Notes under the pieces: generated by a model
Seen by the model: the letters and a program-made list of their open reading frames with translations, nothing else
The model's database searches: none
Told to the model about the DNA's origin: nothing
Assembly: GCF_022601975.1 (NCBI RefSeq)
Contig: NZ_JAKVIR010000001.1
Coordinates: 1-64,000, forward strand
Length of the DNA: 64,000 bases
Direction: 5' to 3'
DNA from: Pontibacter sp. E15-1
GTDB lineage: Bacteria > Bacteroidota > Bacteroidia > Cytophagales > Hymenobacteraceae
Translations under genes and position numbers: made by a program
Part shown: piece by piece, positions 35,755 through 43,519 of the stretch
How the letters are laid out: the number at the start of each line of letters is the position of its first letter
Position numbering within the stretch: position 1 is the first letter of the stretch

Positions 35755-38700
35755 TTAAAATTTCAAATCAACACCCATAGAAAGCGTGCGCTGAACAGGG
35801 TATGCCCCACGCTGGTAGCCCACGATGAGCGGGGACTGGTATACCCCGCTGGTCATCAACCCTTCTGGGTTCAGGCCGGTATAGTCGTCTGCCATCAGGT
35901 ACAGCAGGTTGTAGCCCGAGAAGTATACCCTGATGTTCTCCAGTTTCATTTTGGCCGCGAATGCCTGTGGCACGCTGTAGCCAAGCACGGCGCTGCGCAA
36001 CGACACGTAAGAGGCGTCCTGCACCAGATAATCTGTGTTCACCCAGTCGCGCCCGTTTTTCTCGCGTGGCTTGGAGGCAGCGTAGTCGGGGCTGAACCAG
36101 CGTCCGTCCGTGAAGTCGTGGTGCAGGTAGCGTGTCTCGGTATAGTAGCCGTCTCCGCTGAACACCTCAGCTCCCTGGGATCCCTCGAACACGATGCTCA
36201 GATCAAAGCTCTTCCAGGTAACCCGGTTAGTGAAGCCCCAGGTAAAGTCCGGGAACGGGCTGCCCAGCCCAATGCGGTCTTTGGCGTCGATCACACCGTC
36301 GTTGTTCACGTCCGCGACACGGATGCCGCCGGGGGCGTCTTCGGCGGAGTGCGGGTTGGCGTTGATCTCGTCCTGGTTCTGCCATACGCCGATCATTTTA
36401 TACCCATAGAACTGCACCATCTGCTCCCCTACTTTCGAGATGTACTGCTCGCCACGCTCACCGGTGTTGATGAACTGCGCCGCGCCGCCTACAGAAAGCA
36501 GCTTGTTCTTGTTAGCGGCCAGGTTGCCACCGATCTGCCAGGACAGCTCCGGCTTGGTGAGCGCAAAGGCGTTTAGCGAAAGCTCTATTCCCTTGTTCTC
36601 CACGCGGCCGACGTTGTTCCAGAAATTGCGGTAGCCCGAGGTGGCCGTGATGTTCTGCATGTACAGCAAATCCTGCGTCACGGACTGGTAATAGTCTGCC
36701 GTGAGCGACAGCCGGTTCGAGAAGAAGCCGAGGTCTATGCCATAGTCAAACTCCAGCGTTTTCTCCCACGTGATCGCGTCGTTCGATATCGTCTCGTTGA
36801 TCTGCCCCAGGCCCTGCGCCACGCTGCCAATGCCGTCGCCAAACACGTAGTTCGCTCCAGACAATGTATTCACGTTCACGTAGTTGTCGATGTTGTTATT
36901 GCCCGTCAGGCCCACGCTGAAGCGCATCTTAAACTGGTTCACGGCATTCAGCTTGTCGGCCCAGAAAGCCTCGTTTGCGATGTTCCAGCCCAGGGAGGCC
37001 GAAGGGAACCAGCCATACTTGCGCTCGTCGCCGAACCGCGATGAACCGTCTGTCCGCATCGCCACCGACAACAGGTACCGGTCATCGTAGGCATAGTTCA
37101 CGCGCCCCAGATACGAGATAAGCGCATCCTCCTCTTTCAGGGTATAGGTGTTGGCCAGGTTGATGGTGGTGGCCGCATTCACGGTCGGCACATAGTCAGT
37201 TGGCTGCTGCGATCCTTCGAGCGAAGAATACTTGTAGTCTGTGTACTGATAGGTAAAGCCCCCCAGCGCGTTGATGCTGTGCTTGGCTTTCTCCCAGTTA
37301 TAGTTCAATGTGTTCTCGTTAAGGATGTCTTTGGAGAGCAGGGTGCTGTTAGACGACAGCCGCAGACCAGAGTCGTCGGCCTCGGAGTTGCGCCATCTGT
37401 CAAAGTCGCGGTACTTGATGTAGGTACCCAGCGTGGTCTTGAAGCGCAGGTTTTTGATGATATCCCATTGCAGGTAGGAGTTGGCCACCAGGCGGTAATC
37501 GTCCTGCACGCGCCACTCGTTTTCCATACGCGAAATCGGATTGTTGTTGCCCGTTCCCCAGATGTTGGAGTTTGTCACGGTCTGCTCGTTGCCCTCCGCA
37601 TCGGTATAGGTCAAGGCGATGTTTCGGTAATGCCGGCCGTGGGCATACTCCCCGATGCCGTAGCCTGTGGCCGCAGAGGTATAGGCGTTGTGCCGCACCG
37701 GCGACCAGGTGTGCGTCCGGGTAAAGTCCGCGTAGGGCACCGACGACTTGCGGTTTGTGGTATAAGTCGGTTTCAGGTCAAGCCCGATCCGCACTTTTTT
37801 GTTGAGCTTGGCATTTACCTTGGCAGATAGGTTAAAGCGCTCCAGGGTATTGTCCTTTAGCATGCCCTGGTCGTCCACATACTGGCCCGAGATAAAGTAA
37901 TTGATGTTGCTTCCGCCGCCAGACACGTTCATCAGGTAGCTTTTCATGGTCGTTATGTCGCGTGTCGCCTCGTCCTGCCAGTCAGTCACCCCGGAGTTGT
38001 CGGCAATCAGGCGCATCATTCTTTCACGCGATGAAAAATCAAGCACCTTGGCCTCCCTGTTTTCTCTTGTCGCCTTCGCGTTTTCAATCAGTTGGTTTTC
38101 CCGGAGCAGCATGTCCGTGTATTCGTACGCGTCCATCACATCCTCTTTCTTATAAAAGGATTTCACACCGAAGGAGGATTGAAAATTATAGCTCGGCTGA
38201 TTTTCCTTGCCCTCTTTGGTAGTGACCAAAATCACGCCGTTCGCTCCCCTCGAGCCATAGATGGCCGTAGAGCTGGCGTCCTTCAGCACCTCGATAGACG
38301 CAATGCTGGCCGCGTTCACAAACTCAAGGCCGTCGTTGGTCGGGTAGCCGTCTACCACCACCAGCGGAGAACTGCCCGCGCTGATGGAACTCACCCCTCT
38401 GATACTGATCTCCGGGGCTTCGCCTACCTCGGAGGTGGTGTTCTGCACTTTCACACCGGCAATCTGGCCCTGCATGGCCTGGTCAACCCGCGAGACGGCT
38501 ATCTGCTCCATGTTTTTGTTCTCCAGCCTGGCCACAGAGCCCGTCAGGTGCGATTTTTTCTGCTCGCCATACCCCACCACCACTACTTCTTCCAGCTGGG
38601 TCATGTCGGATTGCAGCACCACGTCTACCACGGCCTTGTCTGCCACTGGCACCTCGCTGCTCTTAAAGCCGATGTAGCGAAAGACCAGCGTATTTCCGGA

Positions 38701-38952
38701 AGCTGCCTTAATCTCAAACGCCCCATCCGCCCCGGTCACGGTGCCTGTGGCTGTGCCCTGCACCATTACCGTGACACCTGGCAACGGCTCACCACCGGTG
38801 TCTGTCACCTTGCCGGTAACAACTTTTCCCGCCTGGTCGCCCGGGGCACTTTGGCCGAAGCTGTAAGCGGAATTTAAAAGAAGGAGCATGAGCACTAGCA
38901 GAACGCTTAGCGCTGGCCCCCTTTCGGCTTTTGGATGTAACAAGTTTTGCAT
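35755..38952 (-). CDS. SusC/RagA-family TonB-linked outer-membrane transporter
   Basis: A 1065-residue protein with signal peptide, a carboxypeptidase-D-like domain (about 42-125, VTGKVTDTGGEPLPGVTVMVQGT), a TonB-box-like LEEVVVVGYGEQKK, plug domain (GVSSISAGSSPLVVVDGYP; SIEVLKDASSTAIYGSRGANGVILVTTK) and a large beta barrel ending in the typical aromatic C-terminal strand (MGVDLKF). It imports oligosaccharides across the outer membrane using TonB energy, together with SusD downstream. The operator palindrome at 39015-39028 lies 63 bases upstream of the start, so the gene should respond to the GntR regulator. It heads the second half of the locus: susC, susD, glycan-binding protein, PL6, PL17, lyase. 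Confidence 0.96.
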   Translation of the reverse strand: MQNLLHPKAERGPALSVLLVLMLLLLNSAYSFGQSAPGDQAGKVVTGKVTDTGGEPLPGVTVMVQGTATGTVTGADGAFEIKAASGNTLVFRYIGFKSSEVPVADKAVVDVVLQSDMTQLEEVVVVGYGEQKKSHLTGSVARLENKNMEQIAVSRVDQAMQGQIAGVKVQNTTSEVGEAPEISIRGVSSISAGSSPLVVVDGYPTNDGLEFVNAASIASIEVLKDASSTAIYGSRGANGVILVTTKEGKENQPSYNFQSSFGVKSFYKKEDVMDAYEYTDMLLRENQLIENAKATRENREAKVLDFSSRERMMRLIADNSGVTDWQDEATRDITTMKSYLMNVSGGGSNINYFISGQYVDDQGMLKDNTLERFNLSAKVNAKLNKKVRIGLDLKPTYTTNRKSSVPYADFTRTHTWSPVRHNAYTSAATGYGIGEYAHGRHYRNIALTYTDAEGNEQTVTNSNIWGTGNNNPISRMENEWRVQDDYRLVANSYLQWDIIKNLRFKTTLGTYIKYRDFDRWRNSEADDSGLRLSSNSTLLSKDILNENTLNYNWEKAKHSINALGGFTYQYTDYKYSSLEGSQQPTDYVPTVNAATTINLANTYTLKEEDALISYLGRVNYAYDDRYLLSVAMRTDGSSRFGDERKYGWFPSASLGWNIANEAFWADKLNAVNQFKMRFSVGLTGNNNIDNYVNVNTLSGANYVFGDGIGSVAQGLGQINETISNDAITWEKTLEFDYGIDLGFFSNRLSLTADYYQSVTQDLLYMQNITATSGYRNFWNNVGRVENKGIELSLNAFALTKPELSWQIGGNLAANKNKLLSVGGAAQFINTGERGEQYISKVGEQMVQFYGYKMIGVWQNQDEINANPHSAEDAPGGIRVADVNNDGVIDAKDRIGLGSPFPDFTWGFTNRVTWKSFDLSIVFEGSQGAEVFSGDGYYTETRYLHHDFTDGRWFSPDYAASKPREKNGRDWVNTDYLVQDASYVSLRSAVLGYSVPQAFAAKMKLENIRVYFSGYNLLYLMADDYTGLNPEGLMTSGVYQSPLIVGYQRGAYPVQRTLSMGVDLKF

Positions 38953-39014
38953 TTCTATAGGTGTTTTAAGATTAATTCAGTTTCACACAGAAGCGATTGA
39001 TTGGTATACTATTA

Positions 39015-39028
39015 ATTGGTTAACCAAT
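39015..39028. promoter_or_regulatory. GntR operator candidate upstream of susC
   Basis: Perfect palindrome ATTGGTTAACCAAT within the shared core AATTGGTTAACCAATAT, identical to the sites at 48255 and 49245. It lies 63 bases upstream of the susC start, at a promoter-like distance. FadR-subfamily GntR regulators bind TGG-N-CCA type palindromes, which fits. Confidence 0.78.
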
Positions 39029-39179
39029 ATAAGGATGATTTTTTAAATATCCCAGCGTTGAGTAGGTTTATTTCTTTATTATTTTACAAAGTGATTTAGT
39101 ACTTACTTACTGAATTGGGCGGTTTTCTGCAATTGCGCCGTTTCTGAGGCTTTTTTGCAAGTGGCTGACCTGGTTTTGA

Positions 39180-39860
39180 TTAGCCTGAAACGCGCGCTCC
39201 GCGGATAATTTTGATATGCTGCAATGCCTCCGAAACAGATTGTTCGATGGCCTTGTAATCGTATTCGCCAGCTGTGGCCTTTATCAGCTTCGAGCCAGCC
39301 CCCACGCAAGTGACACCGGCCTTGAACCAGGTTGCCAGGCTTTCCGGGTCCATGGCTACGCCCCCTGTGGGCATCACCTTGGTCCAGGGGCAGGGGCCTT
39401 TGATGGCGGCGATAAAGGCGGGGTTTATACTCTCTCCCGGGAAAAGCTTCACAATCTCCGCTCCCAGTTCTTCTGCCTTTGAAATTTCGGTTAAGGTCTG
39501 GCAACCAGGCAACCACAGCACTTTTCTGCGGTTGCACGCAATCGCGATATCTTCCCGAAGCACGGGGGTGACGATGAACTCTGCGCCGAGTTGCATATAA
39601 AGCGCCGCCGTGCCGGCATCTGTCACCGACCCGATCCCGAGGATAAGGCCCGGCAGCGCCGCGTGGGCATGCTTCACCAGTTCGGCGAACACCTCGTGCG
39701 CGAAGTCCCCTCTGTTTGTAAACTCGATCACCCGGGCGCCACCGGCATAGCAGCTGTCCAGTATTTTCTTGCCTACCGCCGCGTCTGCCTGGTAAAACAG
39801 GGGGATCAGGCCGGTCGCCTCCATGGTCAGGGCCACGTCTATTCTTGTTTTTCTTGCCAT
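39180..39860 (-). CDS. eda: 2-dehydro-3-deoxy-phosphogluconate (KDPG) aldolase
   Basis: A 226-residue TIM-barrel aldolase that splits KDPG into pyruvate and glyceraldehyde-3-phosphate in the cytoplasm. The base-carrying motif is VIEFTNRGD (the family's Glu), the Schiff-base Lys lies in EIVKLFPGE, and the phosphate site in VMPTGGVAMD. Length and motifs agree with bifunctional KDPG/KHG aldolases. It starts 9 bases after the KDG kinase gene and is the last gene of the upstream operon; the susC operator lies about 150 bases further on. It completes the alginate pathway after the kinase. Confidence 0.95.
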   Translation of the reverse strand: MARKTRIDVALTMEATGLIPLFYQADAAVGKKILDSCYAGGARVIEFTNRGDFAHEVFAELVKHAHAALPGLILGIGSVTDAGTAALYMQLGAEFIVTPVLREDIAIACNRRKVLWLPGCQTLTEISKAEELGAEIVKLFPGESINPAFIAAIKGPCPWTKVMPTGGVAMDPESLATWFKAGVTCVGAGSKLIKATAGEYDYKAIEQSVSEALQHIKIIRGARVSG

Positions 39861-39869
39861 TTTGTTTTT

Positions 39870-40895
39870 TTAACGGGATACCCGGGCCGCCACAGAGGCG
39901 CCCTCCAGCATGTGCAGCACATCTGCAGCTTTTACCAAATTCGCGTCCCCTTCTATGCTGTGTTTCAGGGCCGAAGCCGCCACGGCGTAGTTCAGGGCTT
40001 TCTGTGCATCATTTTCGAAATTTAGCAGGCCATAAATCAGCCCTGCCATAAAGGAGTCGCCGCCGCCAACCCGGTCAATAATCGGGTTCAACTCATAGGT
40101 GGGCGAGGTGTATGCCTCCCCGTCCTGCAGCAACAGCCCTCCCCAGGAGTTATGGCTGGCATTTACGGTGCGGCGCAGGGTGGATACGGCGGTTTTGATC
40201 TGTGGGAAGGCCTGCACCAGCTGCCGTAACACTGCCTCGTTGTAGGCTGGGTCATCGATGTGATAACCCGATGCCGCTATACCGAAATAATGCCGGGCGT
40301 CGTCGGGGTTGGCCAGCACCACGTGGGTATAGGCCATGAGCTCCGCCATAATAGCTTGGGGAGAAACCCCATACCGCCACAATTTGCTTCTGTAATTGAG
40401 GTCGCAGGATACGGTTAGGCCCAGGCTGTGGGCTACTTTTATACCCTCCAGGCACGCGTCTGCGGCCCCCTGCGATACGGCCGGCGTAATGCCCGACCAG
40501 TGAAACCAGTCGTGCCCGGCAAGCTGCGCCTCCCAATCGATCATACCTGGCTTTAGCTCCGCAAAGGCGGAATGTGCCCGGTCGTAGATCACTTTGCTGG
40601 ACCTAAAGCCTGCGCCGCTTTCCAGAAAGTATACCCCAAGGCGGTCGCCTCCGGTGTATACCCCTTGCGTACCCACGCCGTGCCTGCGCAGCTCCTGCAG
40701 CACACACTCGCCTAAGTCGTTGGCCGGCACCCGGCTAACCAGGGAGGCGGGTATGCCAAAAGTAGCCAATGAGACCGCGACATTGGCCTCAGCACCTCCA
40801 TAACACGCGTTAAAATTAGCGGACTGTCCGAACAGCTTGTTTCCGGGGGTGGAAAGCCGCAGCATCACTTCCCCAAAGCAGGCTACTTTTTTCAT
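39870..40895 (-). CDS. kdgK: 2-keto-3-deoxygluconate kinase (PfkB family)
   Basis: A 341-residue sugar kinase phosphorylating KDG to KDPG. N-terminal signature VACFGEVMLRLSTPG and FNACYGGAEANVAVSLATFG are those of KDG kinases; the catalytic region is DRVGGGDSFMAGLIYGLL, with Asp as the base. Length is slightly longer than the usual 310-330. Its start lies 15 bases from an SDR pseudogene remnant and about 150 bases after the intact SDR gene, and it sits 9 bases before eda, so kinase and aldolase form a pair. The substrate fits the alginate pathway, in which DEH is reduced to KDG. Confidence 0.95.
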   Translation of the reverse strand: MKKVACFGEVMLRLSTPGNKLFGQSANFNACYGGAEANVAVSLATFGIPASLVSRVPANDLGECVLQELRRHGVGTQGVYTGGDRLGVYFLESGAGFRSSKVIYDRAHSAFAELKPGMIDWEAQLAGHDWFHWSGITPAVSQGAADACLEGIKVAHSLGLTVSCDLNYRSKLWRYGVSPQAIMAELMAYTHVVLANPDDARHYFGIAASGYHIDDPAYNEAVLRQLVQAFPQIKTAVSTLRRTVNASHNSWGGLLLQDGEAYTSPTYELNPIIDRVGGGDSFMAGLIYGLLNFENDAQKALNYAVAASALKHSIEGDANLVKAADVLHMLEGASVAARVSR

Positions 40896-40910
40896 AAGGC
40901 TTTATGTTAA

Positions 40911-41015
40911 TTATGAGCAGAAAACACCACCAGTAATGTCGATGTTGGTGCCAATAGCACGACCACCTCCAGTTGCTGTAGCTAGTTTTCCTTCTAAACT
41001 CACAATGTCTTTTAT
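40911..41015 (-). pseudogene. Remnant of an SDR gene with a large internal deletion
   Basis: On the minus strand this stretch encodes IKDIVSLEGKLATATGGG followed by RAIGTNIDITGGVFCS and a TAA stop. The first part is the beta1-glycine loop of a short-chain dehydrogenase (LEGKxAxxTGGGRxIG), normally at residues 5-22; the second is the C-terminal end (GTNIDITGG), normally some 220 residues later. They are joined in frame, so about 220 codons are missing, and the expected ATG is ATA. It lies between the intact SDR and kdgK, where a DEH reductase gene would stand. It could be expressed as a tiny peptide from a GTG, but a decay product is more likely. Confidence 0.6.
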
Positions 41016-41047
41016 TACAATAGTCTGATACTGATTCTCAAAGTATT

Positions 41048-41815
41048 TTATATACCAAGAGCCTGTCCACCACCTACTTGTATTGTCTCGGCGGTAATAA
41101 ACGATGCATCTTTACTAGCCAAAAAAGCCACAACAGAAGCCACCTCTTCGGGCTTGCCTAACCTCCCCAGCATAATATTGTCCTTCCATGAAGCGAAAAC
41201 CTCAGGCTTGGTGGATTTGATTTGGGCGTGGAAGGGCGTATCTATGGTACCAGGAGACACGGCATTTACTCTGATGCCGTATTCGGCTAAATCTTTAGCT
41301 AGTGCTCTGGTTATGGCATGAACCCCGGCTTTCGAAGTGCCATAGATACCCGCTCCAGGTCCGCCAGCATTCCACCCTGCGTTTGACGTGTAATTGATTA
41401 TCGAAGCATTTTCTCCTTTTTTAAGATAAGGGATGGCCGCTCTTGAGGTAAAAAACACTGAATCAAGGTTTAGCGCCATCACTTTCCTGTAGAACTCAGT
41501 AGTCATTTCTTCAAATCTTGACCTACCCCCTAGTCCTCCGGCATTATTTACCAAGACATCGATTCTACCATAGTTTTCGCCAATTCTATTAAAATTGCCG
41601 TTCACCTCATCCTCATTGGTAACATCAAAACCATAAAATTCTGCTTTGATGCCTTCTTTACGCAGCTCTTCGACCTTCTCAGCCCCAGCTTTTTCATCGA
41701 TACCATTTAAGATTACAGTAAAATTATCTTTACCTAACCTTTTTGCCACCTCAAACCCAATACCTCCTGTGGCACCCGTTATGACAGCTACTCTATTTTC
41801 AGATTGATTTTCCAT
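41048..41815 (-). CDS. SDR oxidoreductase, probable DEH reductase
   Basis: A 255-residue classical short-chain dehydrogenase: TGATGGIG (13-20), NNAG (90-93) and the catalytic Ser144-Tyr158-Lys162 are all present; the cofactor site NGID after beta2 does not decide NADH or NADPH. In alginate loci an SDR of this type reduces 4-deoxy-L-erythro-5-hexoseulose uronate (DEH) to KDG, the step missing otherwise between KdgF and KdgK here. The gene is visibly more AT-rich (around 43-47% GC by eye) than its neighbours and uses many A/T-ending codons, so it was probably acquired separately. An internally deleted SDR remnant follows it. A different sugar dehydrogenase function cannot be excluded. Confidence 0.85.
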   Translation of the reverse strand: MENQSENRVAVITGATGGIGFEVAKRLGKDNFTVILNGIDEKAGAEKVEELRKEGIKAEFYGFDVTNEDEVNGNFNRIGENYGRIDVLVNNAGGLGGRSRFEEMTTEFYRKVMALNLDSVFFTSRAAIPYLKKGENASIINYTSNAGWNAGGPGAGIYGTSKAGVHAITRALAKDLAEYGIRVNAVSPGTIDTPFHAQIKSTKPEVFASWKDNIMLGRLGKPEEVASVVAFLASKDASFITAETIQVGGGQALGI

Positions 41816-41863
41816 TGTCCTTTATGATTTAATTAGGAGTGTTATAAATTATTTATTGCAAAA

Positions 41864-43159
41864 TTAGTTTAGTACTGTTTCTTGTTTTGATTTCAGCGTG
41901 ATCGGCTTAATCTCTCCGCTCAACACCCATACCGCCAGTATGGCCACCGGAACCAGCACGGCCCCCAGCACAAAGAAGGGCACATAGGAGTCGACTGTGA
42001 TCACGGGCACCAACCACGTAGTGATGAGAGTGCCCAGGATGGCAGCTGAACCACTGACACCGGCCAATGAGCCCACCGATTTGCCCGAGAAAAAGTCGCT
42101 GGGCAGGGTCTGGATGTTGCCGATGGCGATCTGAAACCCGAACAGGATGACGGCAATCAGCAACACAGCAGTTAGAGGCGTAGCGGCGAACGCGGTTAAG
42201 ATCAGGGCAGGCAGCATGATAACGCCCCCTAACGTGATGATCACCTTGCGTGTCCGGTCAACACTCCAGCCGTTTCTGAGCCAGTAGCCGGCCAGCCAGC
42301 CTCCGAAAAGGCTGCCGATGGCGGCCCCCACGTAGGGCACCCAGGCAAAGAAACCTATCTGCTTCACGTCGAAGCCAAACCTGTCGGCCAGGTAAATGGG
42401 GAGCCAGGACACAAACAGCCACCAAACCGGGTCTATGAAAAACCGCGTTGCGATCACGGCCCAGCTCTGGCGGTAGCGCAGCATCTCTAACCAGCCCGGC
42501 GCATAGTCGTCTGCCGGCTCATTCGGGTTTTCCACTGCCTTCTGCCCCGACAGGATGTACTGCCGCTCCTCCTCTGTCAGCCAGGGATGCGTGGCCGGAG
42601 GCGCTTTGTATATAATCAGCCAGGGGATGATCCAGATGGCGCCCAGTCCGGCGATCAGTACAAATGTGGCCCGCCACCCCACAGCCACGTAGAGCAAAGC
42701 GATGATTGGCGCGGACACGACGGCACCGATGGATGCGCCCGAGTTGAAGATGCCCTGGGCAAAGGCCCGCTCCCGGATCGGGAACCACTCGGCATTACTC
42801 TTGGTGGCACCCGGCCAGTTGCCAGCCTCACCGAAGCCCAGCGTAAACCTGAAAATCCCGAAGGAAGTGACTGACTTAGCCACAGCGTGCAGGGCGATAG
42901 AGGCCGACCAGATGACAATGGACAGTAAAAACCCGGCCCTGGTGCCCAGGCTGTCGAATATCTTGCCGAAGGCAGACTGCCCTACCGCATAGGCCACCAT
43001 AAAAAAGGAAAGGATCAGGGCATAGTCCTCTTTGCCCAGGTCCAGGTCTGCGGCAATTCCGGGCCACATCACGGCCAGGGCGTTTCTGTCGATGTAATTG
43101 ATTACAGTAGCCGTGCCTACCAGGCTTACTATAACCCATCTTAAGCCTTTTACTTTCAT
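41864..43159 (-). CDS. MFS transporter, anion:cation symporter (hexuronate-type)
   Basis: A 431-residue membrane protein with about twelve transmembrane helices. The N-terminal WVIVSLVGTATVINYIDRNALAV and RFTLGFGEAGNWPGATKSNAEWFPIRERAFAQGIFNSGASIG are the signatures of the ACS family that includes ExuT/GarP-like uronate and aldarate transporters. It overlaps the kdgF gene by 4 bases (ATGA), so the two are translationally coupled. It should carry unsaturated uronate or DEH from the periplasm, where PL17 releases it, into the cytoplasm. Confidence 0.93.
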   Translation of the reverse strand: MKVKGLRWVIVSLVGTATVINYIDRNALAVMWPGIAADLDLGKEDYALILSFFMVAYAVGQSAFGKIFDSLGTRAGFLLSIVIWSASIALHAVAKSVTSFGIFRFTLGFGEAGNWPGATKSNAEWFPIRERAFAQGIFNSGASIGAVVSAPIIALLYVAVGWRATFVLIAGLGAIWIIPWLIIYKAPPATHPWLTEEERQYILSGQKAVENPNEPADDYAPGWLEMLRYRQSWAVIATRFFIDPVWWLFVSWLPIYLADRFGFDVKQIGFFAWVPYVGAAIGSLFGGWLAGYWLRNGWSVDRTRKVIITLGGVIMLPALILTAFAATPLTAVLLIAVILFGFQIAIGNIQTLPSDFFSGKSVGSLAGVSGSAAILGTLITTWLVPVITVDSYVPFFVLGAVLVPVAILAVWVLSGEIKPITLKSKQETVLN

Positions 43160-43515
43160 GGTGTTGGCGTTTCAGGTTTTAAAAAATCTTCCCGGGCGGG
43201 GCTGAACACATCGATGAGCACGCCCGCTTCCTGGCAAACCGCGCCGTGGTATACATGCGGGGGGATATAAAACCCGTCGCCTGTGCGCAGTACTTTCTTC
43301 TCGCCGTCTATCTCCACCTCAAAGGCACCGCTTACCACGTAGGTCGCCTGGGCATGGAAGTGCTCGTGCACCGTCCCCACACTTCCCGCCTCGAACATAA
43401 CTTTCGCCATCAGAATGGTTCCGTCATACCCCATCAACTGGCGCTTCACGCCCGGGGCTACTGTTTCCCATTCCAACTCCTGACCAAACAGGTACTCTTG
43501 ACTTTGCTGCTGCAT
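43156..43515 (-). CDS. kdgF: KdgF-type cupin (uronate linearising protein)
   Basis: A 119-residue single-domain cupin. The metal site is read as HEHFHAQ (His50, His52, Gln56) in the first cupin motif and His90 in PPHVYHG of the second, matching KdgF. KdgF speeds conversion of the unsaturated uronate released by lyases into the linear DEH. It lies 4 bases after the PL17 gene and overlaps the transporter gene, so lyase, KdgF and transporter form one unit. No signal peptide is visible, indicating a cytoplasmic enzyme. Confidence 0.9.
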   Translation of the reverse strand: MQQQSQEYLFGQELEWETVAPGVKRQLMGYDGTILMAKVMFEAGSVGTVHEHFHAQATYVVSGAFEVEIDGEKKVLRTGDGFYIPPHVYHGAVCQEAGVLIDVFSPAREDFLKPETPTP

Positions 43516-43519
43516 ATCT

